From Pseudorasbora parva (Eukaryota; Chordata; Actinopteri; Cypriniformes; Gobionidae): a DNA stretch of 64,000 bases. The notes under the pieces were generated by a model that made no database searches, was not told the origin of the DNA, and was given only the letters and a program-made list of their open reading frames with translations. Where the stretch lies: assembly GCF_024679245.1 (NCBI RefSeq), contig NC_090185.1, positions 25,488,926 through 25,552,925 on the forward strand, in the 5' to 3' direction. The number at the start of each line of letters is the position of its first letter. Positions within the stretch are counted from its first letter, which is position 1. A program made the translations under genes and the position numbers. This document shows, in pieces, positions 12,701-27,700 of the stretch.

Positions 12701-15700
12701 GCTACCTCTAGCTCTTCCTCCTGTCTTTTCCTCAGTGCAACTGTCTCCAAACCATACCACATCGCTGGTCTCACTACTGTCATGTACACCTTTCCTTTCA
12801 TTCTTGCTGGTACTCTTGTATCACACAACAGACCTGACACTTTTCTCCACCCATTCCAACCTGCCTGCACACGCTTCTTCACCTCTTTTCCACACTCCCC
12901 ATTGCTCTGGACTGTTGACCCTAAGTACTAAAAATCCTGCACCTTCTTTACCTCTTCTCCCTGTAACCTCACTGTTCCACTTGGTTTCCTCTCATTCACA
13001 CACATGTATTCTGTCTTGCTGCGACTAACCTTCATTCCTCTTCTCTCCAGAACAAACCTCCACCTCTCTAGACTTTCCTCCACCTGCTCCCTGCTCTCAC
13101 TACAGATCACAATGTCATCCGCAAACATCATAGTCAATGGAGATTCCTGTCTGACCTCATCTGTCAGCCTGTCCATCACCACCGCAAACAAGAAGGGGCT
13201 CAGAGCCGATCCTTGATGCAGTCCCACCTTCACCGTGAAGTCCTCTCTCAACTACGGCACACCTTACCACTGTCCTACTGCTCTCATACATATCGTGTAC
13301 CACTCTAACATACTTCTCTGTCACTCCAGACCTCCTCATACAATATCACAGCTCCTCTCTTGGCACTCTGTCATATGCTTTCTCTAAATCTACAAAGACA
13401 CAATGCAGCTCTATCTGACCCTCTCTGTACTTCTCCATTAACATTCTCAAAGCAAATAATGCATCTGTAGTGATCTTTCTTGGCATGAACTGCTACTCAA
13501 AAATGTTCACTTCTCCCCTTAACCTTGCTTCAACTACTCTTTCCCACAACTTCATTGTATGGCTCATCAGCTTAATACCACTGTAGTTTCCAGAACTTTG
13601 CACATCTCCCTTGTTCTTAAAAATTGGCACCAAAACACTTCTCCTCCATTCCTCAGGCATCCTCTCACTCTCTAAAACCTTGTTGAACAACCTAGTTAAA
13701 AACTCTACTGCCATTTCTCCTAGACACTTCCATACCTCCACTGGTGTGTCATCAGGACCAACTGCCTTTCCTCTCTTCATCCTCTTCAAAGCTTTCCTAA
13801 CTTCACCCTTGATAATACTTTCTACTTCCCGGTCATCAATATTTACCTCTACAACTCTTCTCTCCCTGTCATTTTCCTCATTCATCAGTTCCTCAAAGTA
13901 CTCCTTCCATCTTTTCCTCACCCTCCTGTCACCTGTCAACACATTTCAATCTCTATCTTTAATCAATCTAACCTGCTGCACATCCTTTCCTTCTCTATCC
14001 CTCTGCCTCGCCAACCGATACACATCCCTCTCACCTTCCTTACTATCTAACCTTGCATACATGTCCTCATACGCTTTCTGTTTGGCCTTTGCCACCTCTA
14101 TCTTAACCTCACGCTGCATCACCCTATATTCCTGTCTACTTTCCCCCGTCCTCTCACTGTCCCACTTCTTCCTAGCTAACCTCTTCCTCTGGATACTCTC
14201 CTGGACTTCCTCATTCCACCACCAAGTCTCCTTGTCTTCTTTCCTCCTTCCAGATTACACACCTAGCACCTTTCTACCTGTCTCCCTGATCACTTTGGCT
14301 GTGGTAGTCCTAAAGCTGGTCTCAACTCCTCCCTGAAAACCACACAGCACTCTTCCTTTTCCAACTTCCACAACTTTGTCTTCTGCTCTGCCTTTACTCT
14401 CTTCCTCTTCCTCACCACCAGAGTCATCTTACACACCACCATCCTATGCTGTCTAGCTACACTCTCACCTAACACTACTTTACAATCGCTACTTTCCATC
14501 AGATTACAGCGTCTACATAAGATATAGTCCACTTGTGTGCTCCTGCCACCACTCTTATATGTCACCCTGTGTTCCTGTCTCTTCTGAAAGTATGTGTTCA
14601 CCACAGCCATCTCCATACTTTAAGCAAAGTCTACCAACCTCTGTCCTTTTGGGTTCCTTTCCTGAAGACCAAACCTGCCCATCACTTCCTCGTCCCCACT
14701 ATTCCCTTCTCCAACACGTCCATTCAAATCTGCCCCTATCACTACCCTCTCACCTCTGGGCACAGTCTGCATCACTTCCTCCAAATCGCTCCAGAATCTG
14801 TCACGATTAATCACAGAAAACTCGATGTGATTAATCGTGATTAAACATTTTAATCGTTGCCCAGCAATAATTGTATTATTAATATATTTTTAAAATATAT
14901 TTTTAAAAAAATTGTGGTTAAATTTTTTACTTTTTTTACTTAAAAAAAAAAAAAGGTATCTTAAAGAATGGCTAACACAAACTTTCCACATGGGTTAAAG
15001 TAGATTTTATATTTGTAATTTTAATCACATTGTACATCCTTACTCGTCATTGACTGCAAGACAGTCTGTCAAAAGAGGTTAAACATAACCTTTTTATTTT
15101 TGTGTGTGTTGGTAAGGACCCTGTGACTTAAGGGAAATGCAAGGTCATTTGAGATGAACTACAGGAAACAACTACAAAAACTCTAAAACTACAAACTAAC
15201 ACCAAAGGTCAAAGAAGCTTCTAGCAAGCCGTTCACTTTCAAAATAAATCTTCTTCATCTTGTACATTCTTATCGATAATCTAATCATTACCGATTGCAG
15301 ATGATGTTTGGGTTTCTGAAGTTGCGTGTGCGGTTGTGTTTTCTGGAGTTGTGTGTGTGGTTGTGTTTTCTGGAGTTTTTGTGAGTGAAGATGAGGGGCC
15401 TTTGGCTAAAGGGAAAAGCAAGGTCATTTGAGATGAACTACAGGAAATAACTACAAACAATCTAAAACTACAAACTTACACCATGGGTCAAAGAAGCTTC
15501 TAGCAAGCCGTTCACTTTCAAATTAAGTCTCTATTGATAAATATCTAAATCTAAGAACTTGCCACATGTTTTAAAGTAGATTTAAAAAAAGATTTCTCTT
15601 TTTCACCATCTCATACATTCTTGTCACTGACTGCTGCAAGAGAGCATGTCAAAAGAAGTAATCATTACCGTCTTCAGATGATGTTGTGGTTTCTGGAGTT

Positions 15701-18700
15701 GTGAGTGCGGGTGAGGGGCCTGTAGCTAAAGGGAAAAGCAAGGTCATTTGAGATGATGAACTACAGGAAACAACTACAAATACTCTAAAACTACAAACTA
15801 ACACCAAAGGTCAAAGAAGCTTCTAGCAAGCTGTTCACTTTCAAAATAAATCTTCTTCATCTTGTACATTCTTATCGATAATCTAATCATTACCGATTGC
15901 AGATGATGTTTGGGTTTCTGAAGTTGCGTGTGCGGTTGTGTTTTCTGGAGTTGTGTGTGTGGTTGTGTTTTCTGGAGTTTTTGTGAGTGAAGATGAGGGG
16001 CCTTTGGCTAAAGGGAAAAGCAAGGTCATTTGAGATGAACTACAGGAAATAACTACAAACAATCTAAAACTACAAACTTACACCATGGGTCAAAGAAGCT
16101 TCTAGCAAGCCATTCACTTTCAAATTAAGTCTCTATTGATAAATATCTAAATCTAAGATATTGCCACATGTTTTAAAGTAGATTTAAAAAAAGATTTCTC
16201 TTTTTCACCATCTCATACATTCTTACTTGCCACTGACTGCTGCAAGAGAGCATGTCAAAAGAAGTAATCATTACCGTCTTCAGATGATTTTGTGGTTTCT
16301 GGAGTTGTGAGTGCGGGTGAGGGGCCTATAGCTAAAGGGAAAAGCAAGGTCATTTGAGATGATGAACTACAGGAAACAACTACAAATACTCTAAAACTAC
16401 AAACTAACACCAAAGGTCAAAGAAGCTTCTAGCAAGCTGTTCACTTTCAAAATAAATCTTCTTCATCTTGTACATGCTTATCGATAATCTAATCATTACC
16501 GATTGCAGATGATGTTTGGGTTTCTGAAGTTGCGTGTGCGGTTGTGTTTTCTGGAGTTGTGTGTGTGGTTGTGTTTTCTGGAGTTTTTGTGAGTGAAGAT
16601 GAGGGGCCTTTGGCTAAAGGGAAAAGCAAGGTCATTTGAGATGAACTACAGGAAATAACTACAAACAATCTAAAACTACAAACTTACACCATGGGTCAAA
16701 GAAGCTTCTAGCAAGCCGTTCACTTTCAAATTAAGTCTCTATTGATAAATATCTAAATCTAAGAAATTGCCACATGCTTTAAAGTAGATTTAAAAAAAGA
16801 TTTCTCTTTTTCACCATCTCATACATTCTTACTTGTCACTGACTGCTGCAAGAGAGCATGTCAAAAGAAGTAATGATTACCATCTTCAGATGATGTTGTG
16901 GTTTCTGGAGTTGTGAGTGCGGGTGAGGGGCATGTAGCTAAAGGGAAAAGCAAGGTCATTTGAGATGATGAACTACAGGAAACAACTACAAATACTCTAA
17001 AACTACAAACTAACACCAAAGGTCAAAGAAGCTTCTAGCAAGCCGTTCACTTTCAAAATAAATCTTCTTCATCTTGTACATTCTTATCGATAATCTAATC
17101 ATTACCGATTGCAGATGATGTTTGGGTTTCTGAAGTTGCGTGTGCGGTTGTGTTTTCTGGAGTTGTGTGTATGGTTGTGTTTTCTGGAGTTTTTGTGAGT
17201 GAAGATGAGGGGCCTTTGGCTAAAGGGAAAAGCAAGGTCATTTGAGATGAACTACAGGAAATAACTACAAACAATCTAAAACTACAAACTTACACCATGG
17301 GTCAAAGAAGCTTCTAGCAAGCCATTCACTTTCAAATTAAGTCTCTATTGATAAATATCTAAATCTAAGAACTTGCCACATGTTTTAAAATAGATTTAAA
17401 AAAAGATTTCTCTTTTTCATCATCTCATATATTCTTACTTGCCACTGACTGCTGCAAGAGAGCATGTCAAAAGAAGTAATCATTACCGTCTTCAGATGAT
17501 GTTGTGGTTTCTGGAGTTGTGAGTGCGGGTGAGGGGCCTGTAGCTAAAGGGAAAAGCAAGGCCATTTGAGATGATGAACTACAGGAAACAACTACAAATA
17601 CTCTAAAACTACAAACTAACACCAAAGGTCAAAGAAGCTTCTAGCAAGCTGTTCACTTTCAAAATAAATCTTCTTCATCTTGTACATTCTTATCGATAAT
17701 CTAATCATTACCGATTGCAGATGATGTTTGGGTTTCTGAAGTTGCGTGTGCGGTTGTGTTTTCTGGAGTTGTGTGTGTGGTTGTGTTTTCTGGAGTTTTT
17801 GTGAGTGAAGATGAGGGGCCTTTGGCTAAAGGGAAAAGCAAGGTCATTTGAGATGAACTACAGGAAATAACTACAAACAATCTAAAACTACAAACTTACA
17901 CAATGGGTCAAAGAAGCTTCTAGCAAGCCGTTCACTTTCAAATTAAGTCTCTATTGATAAATATCTAAATCTAAGAACTTGCCACATGTTTTAAAATAGA
18001 TTTAAAAAAAGATTTCTCTTTTTCACCATCTCATACATTCTTACTTGCCACTGACTGCTGCAAGAGAGCATGTCAAAAGAAGTAATCATTACCGTCTTCA
18101 GATGATGTTGTGGTTTCTGGAGTTGTGAGTGCGGGTGAGGGGCCTGTAGCTAAAGGGAAAAGCAAGGCCATTTGAGATGATGAACTACAGGAAACAACTA
18201 CAAATACTCTAAAACTACAAACTAACACCAAAGGTCAAAGAAGCTTCTAGCAAGCTGTTCACTTTCAAAATAAATCTTCTTCATCTTGTACATTCTTATC
18301 GATAATCTAATCATTACCGATTGCAGATGATGTTTGGGTTTCTGAAGTTGCGTGTGCGGTTGTGTTTTCTGGAGTTGTGTGTGTGGTTGTGTTTTCTGGA
18401 GTTTTTGTGAGTGAAGATGAGGGGCCTTTGGCTAAAGGGAAAAGCAAGGTCATTTGAGATGAACTACAGGAAATAACTACAAACAATCTAAAACTACAAA
18501 CTTACACCATGGGTCAAAGAAGCTTCTAGCAAGCCGTTCACTTTCAAATTAAGTCTCTATTGATAAATATCTAAATCTAAGAAATTGCCACATGTTTTAA
18601 AGTAGATTTAAAAAAAGATTTCTCTTTTCACCATCTCATACATTCTTACTTGCCACTGACTGCTGCAAGAGAGCATGTCAAAAGAAGTAATCATTACCGT

Positions 18701-21700
18701 CTTCAGATGATTTTGTGGTTTCTGGAGTTGTGAGTGCGGGTGAGGGGCCTGTAGCTAAAGGGAAAAGCAAGGTCATTTGAGATGATGAACTACAGGAAAC
18801 AACTACAAATACTCTAAAACTACAAACTAACACCAAAGGTCAAAGAAGCTTCTAGCAAGCTGTTCACTTTCAAAATAAATCTTCTTCATCTTGTACATTC
18901 TTATCGATAATCTAATCATTACCGATTGCAGATGATGTTTGGGTTTCTGAAGTTGCGTGTGCGGTTGTGTTTTCTGGAGTTGTGTGTGTGGTTGTGTTTT
19001 CTGGAGTTTTTGTGAGTGAAGATGAAGGGCCTTTGGCTAAAGGGAAAAGCAAGGTCATTTGAGATGAACTACAGGAAATAACTACAAACAATCTAAAACT
19101 ACAAACTTACACCATGGGTCAAAGAAGTTTCTAGCAAGCCGTTCACTTTCAAATTAAGTCTCTATTAATAAATATCTAAATCTAAGAAATTGCCACATGT
19201 TTTAAAGTAGATTTAAAAAAAGATTTCTCTTTTTCACCATCTCATACATTCTTACTTGCCACTGACTGCTGCAAGAGAGCATGTCAAAAGAAGTAATCAT
19301 TACCGTCTTCAGATGATTTTGTGGTTTCTGGAGTTGTGAGTGCGGGTGAGGGGCCTGTAGCTAAAGGGAAAAGCAAGGTCATTTGAGATGATGAACTACA
19401 GGAAACAACTACAAATACTCTAAAACTACAAACTAACACCAAAGGTCAAAGAAGCTTCTAGCAAGCTGTTCACTTTCAAAATAAATCTTCTTCATCTTGT
19501 ACATTCTTATCGATAATCTAATCATTACCGATTGCAGATGATGTTTGGGTTTCTGAAGTTGCGTGTGCAGTTGTGTTTTCTGGAGTTGTGTGTGTGGTTG
19601 TGTTTTCTGGAGTTTTTGTGAGTGAAGATGAAGGGCCTTTGGCTAAAGGGAAAAGCAAGGTCATTTGAGATGAACTACAGGAAATAACTACAAACAATCT
19701 AAAACTACAAACTTACACCATGGGTCAAAGAAGTTTCTAGCAAGCCGTTCACTTTCAAATTAAGTCTCTATTGATAAATATCTAAATCTAAGAAATTGCC
19801 ACATGTTTTAAAGTAGATTTAAAAAAAGATTTCTCTTTTTCACCATCTCATACATTCTTACTTGCCACTGACTGCTGCAAGAGAGCATGTCAAAAGAAGT
19901 AATCATTACCGTCTTCAGATGATTTTGTGGTTTCTGGAGTTGTGAGTGCGGGTGAGGGGCCTGTAGCTAAAGGGAAAAGCAAGGTCATTTGAGATGATGA
20001 ACTACAGGAAACAACTACAAATACTCTAAAACTACAAACTAACACCAAAGGTCAAAGAAGCTTCTAGCAAGCTGTTCACTTTCAAAATAAATCTTCTTCA
20101 TCTTGTACATTCTTATCGATAATCTAATCATTACCGATTGCAGATGATGTTTGGGTTTCTGAAGTTGCGTGTGCGGTTGTGTTTTCTGGAGTTGTGTGTG
20201 TGGTTGTGTTTTCTGGAGTTTTTGTGAGTGAAGATGAGGGGCCTTTGGCTAAAGGGAAAAGCAAGGTCATTTGAGATGAACTACAGGAAATAACTACAAA
20301 CAATCTAAAACTACAAACTTACACCATGGGTCAAAGAAGCTTCTAGCAAGCCGTTCACTTTCAAATTAAGTCTCTATTGATAAATATCTAAATCTAAGAA
20401 CTTGCCACATGTTTTAAAATAGATTTTAAAAAAGATTTCTCTTTTTCACCATCTCATACATTCTTACTTGCCACTGACTGCTGCAAGAGAGCATGTCAAA
20501 AGAAGTAATCATTACCGTCTTCAGATGATGTTGTGGTTTCTGGAGTTGTGAGTGCGGGTGAGGGGCCTGTAGCTAAAGGGAAAAGCAAGGTCATTTGAGA
20601 TGATTAACTACAGGAAACAACTACAAATACTCTAAAACTACAAACTAACACCAAAGGTCAAAGAAGCCTCTAGCAAGCCGTTCACTTTCAAAATAAATCT
20701 TCTTCATCTTGTACATTCTTATCGATAATCTAATCATTACCGATTGCAGATGATGTTTGGGTTTCTGAAGTTGCGTGTACGGTTGTGTTTTCTGGAGTTG
20801 TGTGTGTGGTTGTGTTTTCTGGAGTTTTTGTGAGTGAAGATGAGGGGCCTTTGGCTAAAGGGAAAAGCAAGGTCATTTGAGATGAACTACAGGAAATAAC
20901 TACAAACAATCTAAAACTACAAACTTACACCATGGGTCAAAGAAGCTTCTAGCAAGCCGTTCACTTTCAAATTAAGTCTCTATTGATAAATATCTAAATC
21001 TAAGAAATTGCCACATGTTTTAAAGTAGATTTAAAAAAAGATTTCTCTTTTTCACCATCTCATACATTCTTACTTGCCACAGACTGCTGCAAGAGAGCAT
21101 GTCAAAAGAAGTAATCATTACCGTCTTCAGATGATTTTGTGGTTTCTGGAGTTGTGAGTGCGGGTGAGGGGCCTGTAGCTAAAGGGAAAAGCAAGGTCAT
21201 TTGAGATGATGAACTACAGGAAACAACTACAAATACTCTAAAACTACAAACTAACACCAAAGGTCAAAGAAGCTTCTAGCAAGCTGTTCACTTTCAAAAT
21301 AAATCTTCTTCATCTTGTACATTCTTATCGATAATCTAATCATTACCGATTGCAGATGATGTTTGGGTTTCTGAAGTTGCGTGTGCGGTTGTGTTTTCTG
21401 GAGTTGTGTGTGTGGTTGTGTTTTCTGGAGTTTTTGTGAGTGAAGATGAGGGGCCTTTGGCTAAAGGGAAAAGCAAGGTCATTTGAGATGAACTACAGGA
21501 AATAACTACAAACAATCTAAAACTACAAACTTACACCATGGGTCAAAGAAGCTTCTAGCAAGCCGTTCACTTTCAAATTAAGTCTCTATTGATAAATATC
21601 TAAATCTAAGAACTTGCCACATGTTTTAAAATAGATTTTAAAAAAGATTTCTCTTTTTCACCATCTCATACATTCTTACTTGCCACTGACTGCTGCAAGA

Positions 21701-24700
21701 GAGCATGTCAAAAGAAGTAATCATTACCGTCTTCAGATGATGTTGTGGTTTCTGGAGTTGTGAGTGCGGGTGAGGGGCCTGTAGCTAAAGGGAAAAGCAA
21801 GGTCATTTGAGATGATGAACTACAGGAAACAACTACAAATACTCTAAAACTACAAACTAACACCAAAGGTCAAAGAAGCTTCTAGCAAGCTGTTCACTTT
21901 CAAAATAAATCTTCTTCATCTTGTACATTCTTATCGATAATCTAATCATTACCGATTGCAGATGATGTTTGGGTTTCTGAAGTTGCGTGTGCGGTTGTGT
22001 TTTCTGGAGTTGTGTGTGTGGTTGTGTTTTCTGGAGTTTTTGTGAGTGAAGATGAAGGGCCTTTGGCTAAAGGGAAAAGCAAGGTCATTTGAGATGAACT
22101 ACAGGAAATAACTACAAACAATCTAAAACTACAAACTTACACCATGGGTCAAAGAAGTTTCTAGCAAGCCGTTCACTTTCAAATTAAGTCTCTATTGATA
22201 AATATCTAAATCTAAGAAATTGCCACATGTTTTAAAGTAGATTTAAAAAAAGATTTCTCTTTTTCACCATCTCATACATTCTTACTTGCCACTGACTGCT
22301 GCAAGAGAGCATGTCAAAAGAAGTAATCATTACCGTCTTCAGATGATTTTGTGGTTTCTGGAGTTGTGAGTGCGGGTGAGGGGCCTGTAGCTAAAGGGAA
22401 AAGCAAGGTCATTTGAGATGATGAACTACAGGAAACAACTACAAATACTCTAAAACTACAAACTAACACCAAAGGTCAAAGAAGCTTCTAGCAAGCTGTT
22501 CACTTTCAAAATAAATCTTCTTCATCTTGTACATTCTTATCGATAATCTAATCATTACCGATTGCAGATGATGTTTGGGTTTCTGAAGTTGCGTGTGCGG
22601 TTGTGTTTTCTGGAGTTGTGTGTGTGGTTGTGTTTTCTGGAGTTTTTGTGAGTGAAGATGAGGGGCCTTTGGCTAAAGGGAAAAGCAAGGTCATTTGAGA
22701 TGAACTACAGGAAATAACTACAAACAATCTAAAACTACAAACTTACACCATGGGTCAAAGAAGCTTCTAGCAAGCCGTTCACTTTCAAATTAAGTCTCTA
22801 TTGATAAATATCTAAATCTAAGAACTTGCCACATGTTTTAAAATAGATTTAAAAAAAGATTTCTCTTTTTCACCATCTCATACATTCTTACTTGCCACTG
22901 ACTGCTGCAAGAGAGCATGTCAAAAGAAGTAATCATTACCGTCTTCAGATGATGTTGTGGTTTCTGGAGTTGTGAGTGCGGGTGAGGGGCCTGTAGCTAA
23001 AGGGAAAAGCAAGGTCATTTGAGATGATTAACTACAGGAAACAACTACAAATACTCTAAAACTACAAACTAACACCAAAGGTCAAAGAAGCCTCTAGCAA
23101 GCCGTTCACTTTCAAAATAAATCTTCTTCATCTTGTACATTCTTATCGATAATCTAATCATTACCGATTGCAGATGATGTTTGGGTTTCTGAAGTTGCGT
23201 GTACGGTTGTGTTTTCTGGAGTTGTGTGTGTGGTTGTGTTTTCTGGAGTTTTTGTGAGTGAAGATGAGGGGCCTTTGGCTAAAGGGAAAAGCAAGGTCAT
23301 TTGAGATGAACTACAGGAAATAACTACAAACAATCTAAAACTACAAACTTACACCATGGGTCAAAGAAGCTTCTAGCAAGCCGTTCACTTTCAAATTAAG
23401 TCTCTATTGATAAATATCTAAATCTAAGAAATTGCCACATGTTTTAAAGTAGATTTAAAAAAAGATTTCTCTTTTTCACCATCTCATACATTCTTACTTG
23501 CCACAGACTGCTGCAAGAGAGCATGTCAAAAGAAGTAATCATTACCGTCTTCAGATGATTTTGTGGTTTCTGGAGTTGTGAGTGCGGGTGAGGGGCCTGT
23601 AGCTAAAGGGAAAAGCAAGGTCATTTGAGATGATGAACTACAGGAAACAACTACAAATACTCTAAAACTACAAACTAACACCAAAGGTCAAAGAAGCTTC
23701 TAGCAAGCTGTTCACTTTCAAAATAAATCTTCTTCATCTTGTACATTCTTATCGATAATCTAATCATTACCGATTGCAGATGATGTTTGGGTTTCTGAAG
23801 TTGCGTGTGCGGTTGTGTTTTCTGGAGTTGTGTGTGTGGTTGTGTTTTCTGGAGTTTTTGTGAGTGAAGATGAGGGGCCTTTGGCTAAAGGGAAAAGCAA
23901 GGTCATTTGAGATGAACTACAGGAAATAACTACAAACAATCTAAAACTACAAACTTACACCATGGGTCAAAGAAGCTTCTAGCAAGCCGTTCACTTTCAA
24001 ATTAAGTCTCTATTGATAAATATCTAAATCTAAGAACTTGCCACATGTTTTAAAATAGATTTTAAAAAAGATTTCTCTTTTTCACCATCTCATACATTCT
24101 TACTTGCCACTGACTGCTGCAAGAGAGCATGTCAAAAGAAGTAATCATTACCGTCTTCAGATGATGTTGTGGTTTCTGGAGTTGTGAGTGCGGGTGAGGG
24201 GCCTGTAGCTAAAGGGAAAAGCAAGGTCATTTGAGATGATGAACTACAGGAAACAACTACAAATACTCTAAAACTACAAACTAACACCAAAGGTCAAAGA
24301 AGCTTCTAGCAAGCTGTTCACTTTCAAAATAAATCTTCTTCATCTTGTACATTCTTATCGATAATCTAATCATTACCGATTGCAGATGATGTTTGGGTTT
24401 CTGAAGTTGCGTGTGCGGTTGTGTTTTCTGGAGTTGTGTGTGTGGTTGTGTTTTCTGGAGTTTTTGTGAGTGAAGATGAGGGGCCTTTGGCTAAAGGGAA
24501 AAGCAAGGTCATTTGAGATGAACTACAGGAAATAACTACAAACAATCTAAAACTACAAACTTACACCATGGGTCAAAGAAGCTTCTAGCAAGCCGTTCAC
24601 TTTCAAATTAAGTCTCTATTGATAAATATCTAAATCTAAGAATTTACCACATGTTTTAAAATAGATTTAAAAAAAGATTTCTCTTTTTCACCATCTCATA

Positions 24701-27700
24701 CATTCTTACTTGCCACTGACTGCTGCAAGAGAGCGTGTCAAAAGAAGTAATCATTACCGTCTTCAGATGATGTTGTGGTTTCTGGAGTTGTGAGTGCGGG
24801 TGAGGGGCCTGTAGCTAAAGGGAAAAGCAAGGTCATTTGAGATGATGAACTACAGGAAACAACTACAAATACTCTAAAACTACAAACTAACACCAAAGGT
24901 CAAGGAAGCCTCTAGCAAGCTGTTCACTTTCAAAATAAATCTTCTTCATCTTGTACATTCTTATCGATAATCTAATCATTACCGATTGCAGATGATGTTT
25001 GGGTTTCTGAAGTTGCGTGTACGGTTGTGTTTTCTGGAGTTGTGTGTGTGGTTGTGTTTTCTGGAGTTTTTGTGAGTGAAGATGAGGGGCCTTTGGCTAA
25101 AGGGAAAAGCAAGGTCATTTGAGATGAACTACAGGAAATAACTACAAACAATCTAAAACTACAAACTTACACCATGGGTCAAAGAAGCTTCTAGCAAGCC
25201 GTTCACTTTCAAATTAAGTCTCTATTGATAAATATCTAAATCTAAGAAATTGCCACATGTTTTAAAGTAGATTTAAAAAAAGATTTCTCTTTTTCACCAT
25301 CTCATACATTCTTACTTGCCACTGACTGCTGCAAGAGAGCATGTCAAAAGAAGTAATCATTACCGTCTTCAGATGATTTTGTGGTTTCTGGAGTTGTGAG
25401 TGCGGGTGAGGGGCCAGTAGCTAAAGGGAAAAGCAAGGTCATTTGAGATGATGAACTACAGGAAACAACTACAAATACTCTAAAACTACAAACTAACATC
25501 AAAGGTCAAAGAAGCTTCTAGCAAGCTGTTCACTTTCAAAATAAATCTTCTTCATCTTGTACATTCTTATCGATAATCTAATCATTACCGATTGCAGATG
25601 ATGTTTGGGTTTCTGAAGTTGCGTGTGCGGTTGTGTTTTCTGGAGTTGTGTGTGTGGTTGTGTTTTCTGGAGTTTTTGTGAGTGAAGACGAGGGGCCTTT
25701 GGCTTAAGGGAAAAGCAAGGTCATTTGAGATGAACTACAGGAAATAACTACAAACAATCTAAAACTACAAACTAACACCAAAGGTCAAAGAAGCTTCTAG
25801 CAAGCTGTTCACTTTCAAAATAAATCTTCTTCATCTTGTACATTCTTATCGATAATCTAATCATTACCGATTGCAGATGATGTTTGGGTTTTTGAAGTTG
25901 CGTGTACGGTTGTGTTTTCTGGAGTTGTGTGTGTGGTTGTGTTTTCTGGAGTTTTTGTGAGTGAAGATGAGGGGCCTTTGGCTTAAGGGAAAAGCAAGGT
26001 CATTTGAGATGAACTCCAGGAAATAACTACAAACAATCTAAAACTACAAACTTACACCATGGGTCAAAGAAGCTTCTAGCAAGCCGTTCACTTTCAAATT
26101 AAGTCTCTATTGATAAATATCTAAATCTAAGAAATTGCCACATGTTTTAAAGTAGATTTAAAAAAAGATTTCTCTTTTTCACCATCTCATACATTCTTAC
26201 TTGTCACTGACTGCTGCAAGAGAGCATGTCAAAAGAAGTAATCATTACCGTCTTCAGATGATTTTGTGGTTTCTGGAGTTGTGAGTGCGGGTGAGGGGCC
26301 TGTAGCTAAAGGGAAAAGCAAGGTCATTTGAGATGATGAACTACAGGAAACAACTAAAAATACTCTAAAACTACAAACTAACACCAAAGGTCAAAGAAGC
26401 TTCTAGCAAGCTGTTCACTTTCAAAATAAATCTTCTTCATCTTGTACATTCTTATCGATAATCTAATCATTACCGATTGCAGATGATGTTTGGGTTTCTG
26501 AAGTTGCGTGTGCGGTTGTGTTTTCTGGAGTTGTGTGTGTGGTTGTGTTTTCTGGAGTTTTTGTGAGTGAAGATGAGGGGCCTTTGGCTAAAGGGAAAAG
26601 CAAGGTCATTTGAGATGAACTACAGGAAATAACTACAAACAATCTAAAACTACAAACTTACACCATGGGTCAAAGAAGCTTCTAGCAAGCCGTTCACTTT
26701 CAAATTAAGTCTCTATTGATAAATATCTAAATCTAAGAAATTGCCACATGTTTTAAAGTAGATTTAAAAAAAGATTTCTCTTTTTCACCATCTCATACAT
26801 TCTTACTTGCCACTGACTGCTGCAAGAGAGCATGTCAAAAGAAGTAATCATTACCGTCTTCAGATGATGTTGTGGTTTCTGGAGTTGTGAGTGCGGGTGA
26901 GGGGCCTGTAGCTAAAGGGAAAAGCAAGGTCATTTGAGATGATGAACTACAGGAAACAACTACAAATACTCTAAAACTACAAACTAACACGAAAGGTCAA
27001 AGAAGCTTCTAGCAAGCTGTTCACTTTCAAAATAAATCTTCTTCATCTTGTACATTCTTATCGATAATCTAATCATTACCGATTGCAGATGATGTTTGGG
27101 TTTCTGAAGTTGCGTGTGCGGTTGTGTTTTCTGGAGTTGTGTGTGTGGTTGTGTTTTCTGGAGTTTTTGTGAGTGAAGATGAGGGGCCTTTGGCTTAAGG
27201 GAAAAGCAAGGTCATTTGAGATGAACTACAGGAAATAACTACAAACAATCTAAAACTACAAATTTACACCATGGGTCAAAGAAGCTTCTAGCAAGCCGTT
27301 CACTTTCAAATTAAGTCTCTATTGATAAATATCTAAATCTAAGAAATTGCCACATGTTTTAAAGTAGATTTAAAAAAAGATTTCTCTTTTTCACCATCTC
27401 ATACATTCTTACTTGCCACTGACTGCTGCAAGAGAGCATGTCAAAAGAAGTAATCATTACCATCTTCAGATGATGTTGTGGTTTCTGGAGTTGTGAGTGC
27501 GGGTGAGGGGCCAGTAGCTAAAGGGAAAAGCAAGGTCATTTGAGATGATGAACTACAGGAAACAACTACAAATACTCTAAAACTACAAACTAACACCAAA
27601 GGTCAAAGAAGCTTCTAGCAAGCTGTTCACTTTCAAAATAAATCTTCTTCATCTTGTACATTATTATCGATAATCTAATCATTACCGATTGCAGATGATG

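Larger units (their letters stand above)
12342..14815 (-). mobile_element. RTE-like non-LTR retrotransposon (LINE), 5'-truncated
   Basis: Antisense insertion reading, 5' to 3' on the minus strand, AP-endonuclease, reverse transcriptase, then a C-terminal tail ending in a (GAA)n-like 3' tract (12342-12360 on the plus strand is a CTT run), typical of RTE-clade 3' ends. The 5' part of the endonuclease is missing. Flanks share CGATT (left GCGATT, right CGATTAATCAC), a possible short target duplication inside an older ATTAATCG repeat. Frameshifts and stops make it inactive. It lies in a presumed intron of the minus-strand gene, in the same transcriptional sense. Confidence 0.9.

Noticed and set aside
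12268..14844. Plus-strand ORFs opposite the LINE (up to 241 codons at 13611-14336)
   Set aside because: They are antisense shadows of the reverse transcriptase and endonuclease, rich in Ser/Leu from reading the complementary strand.
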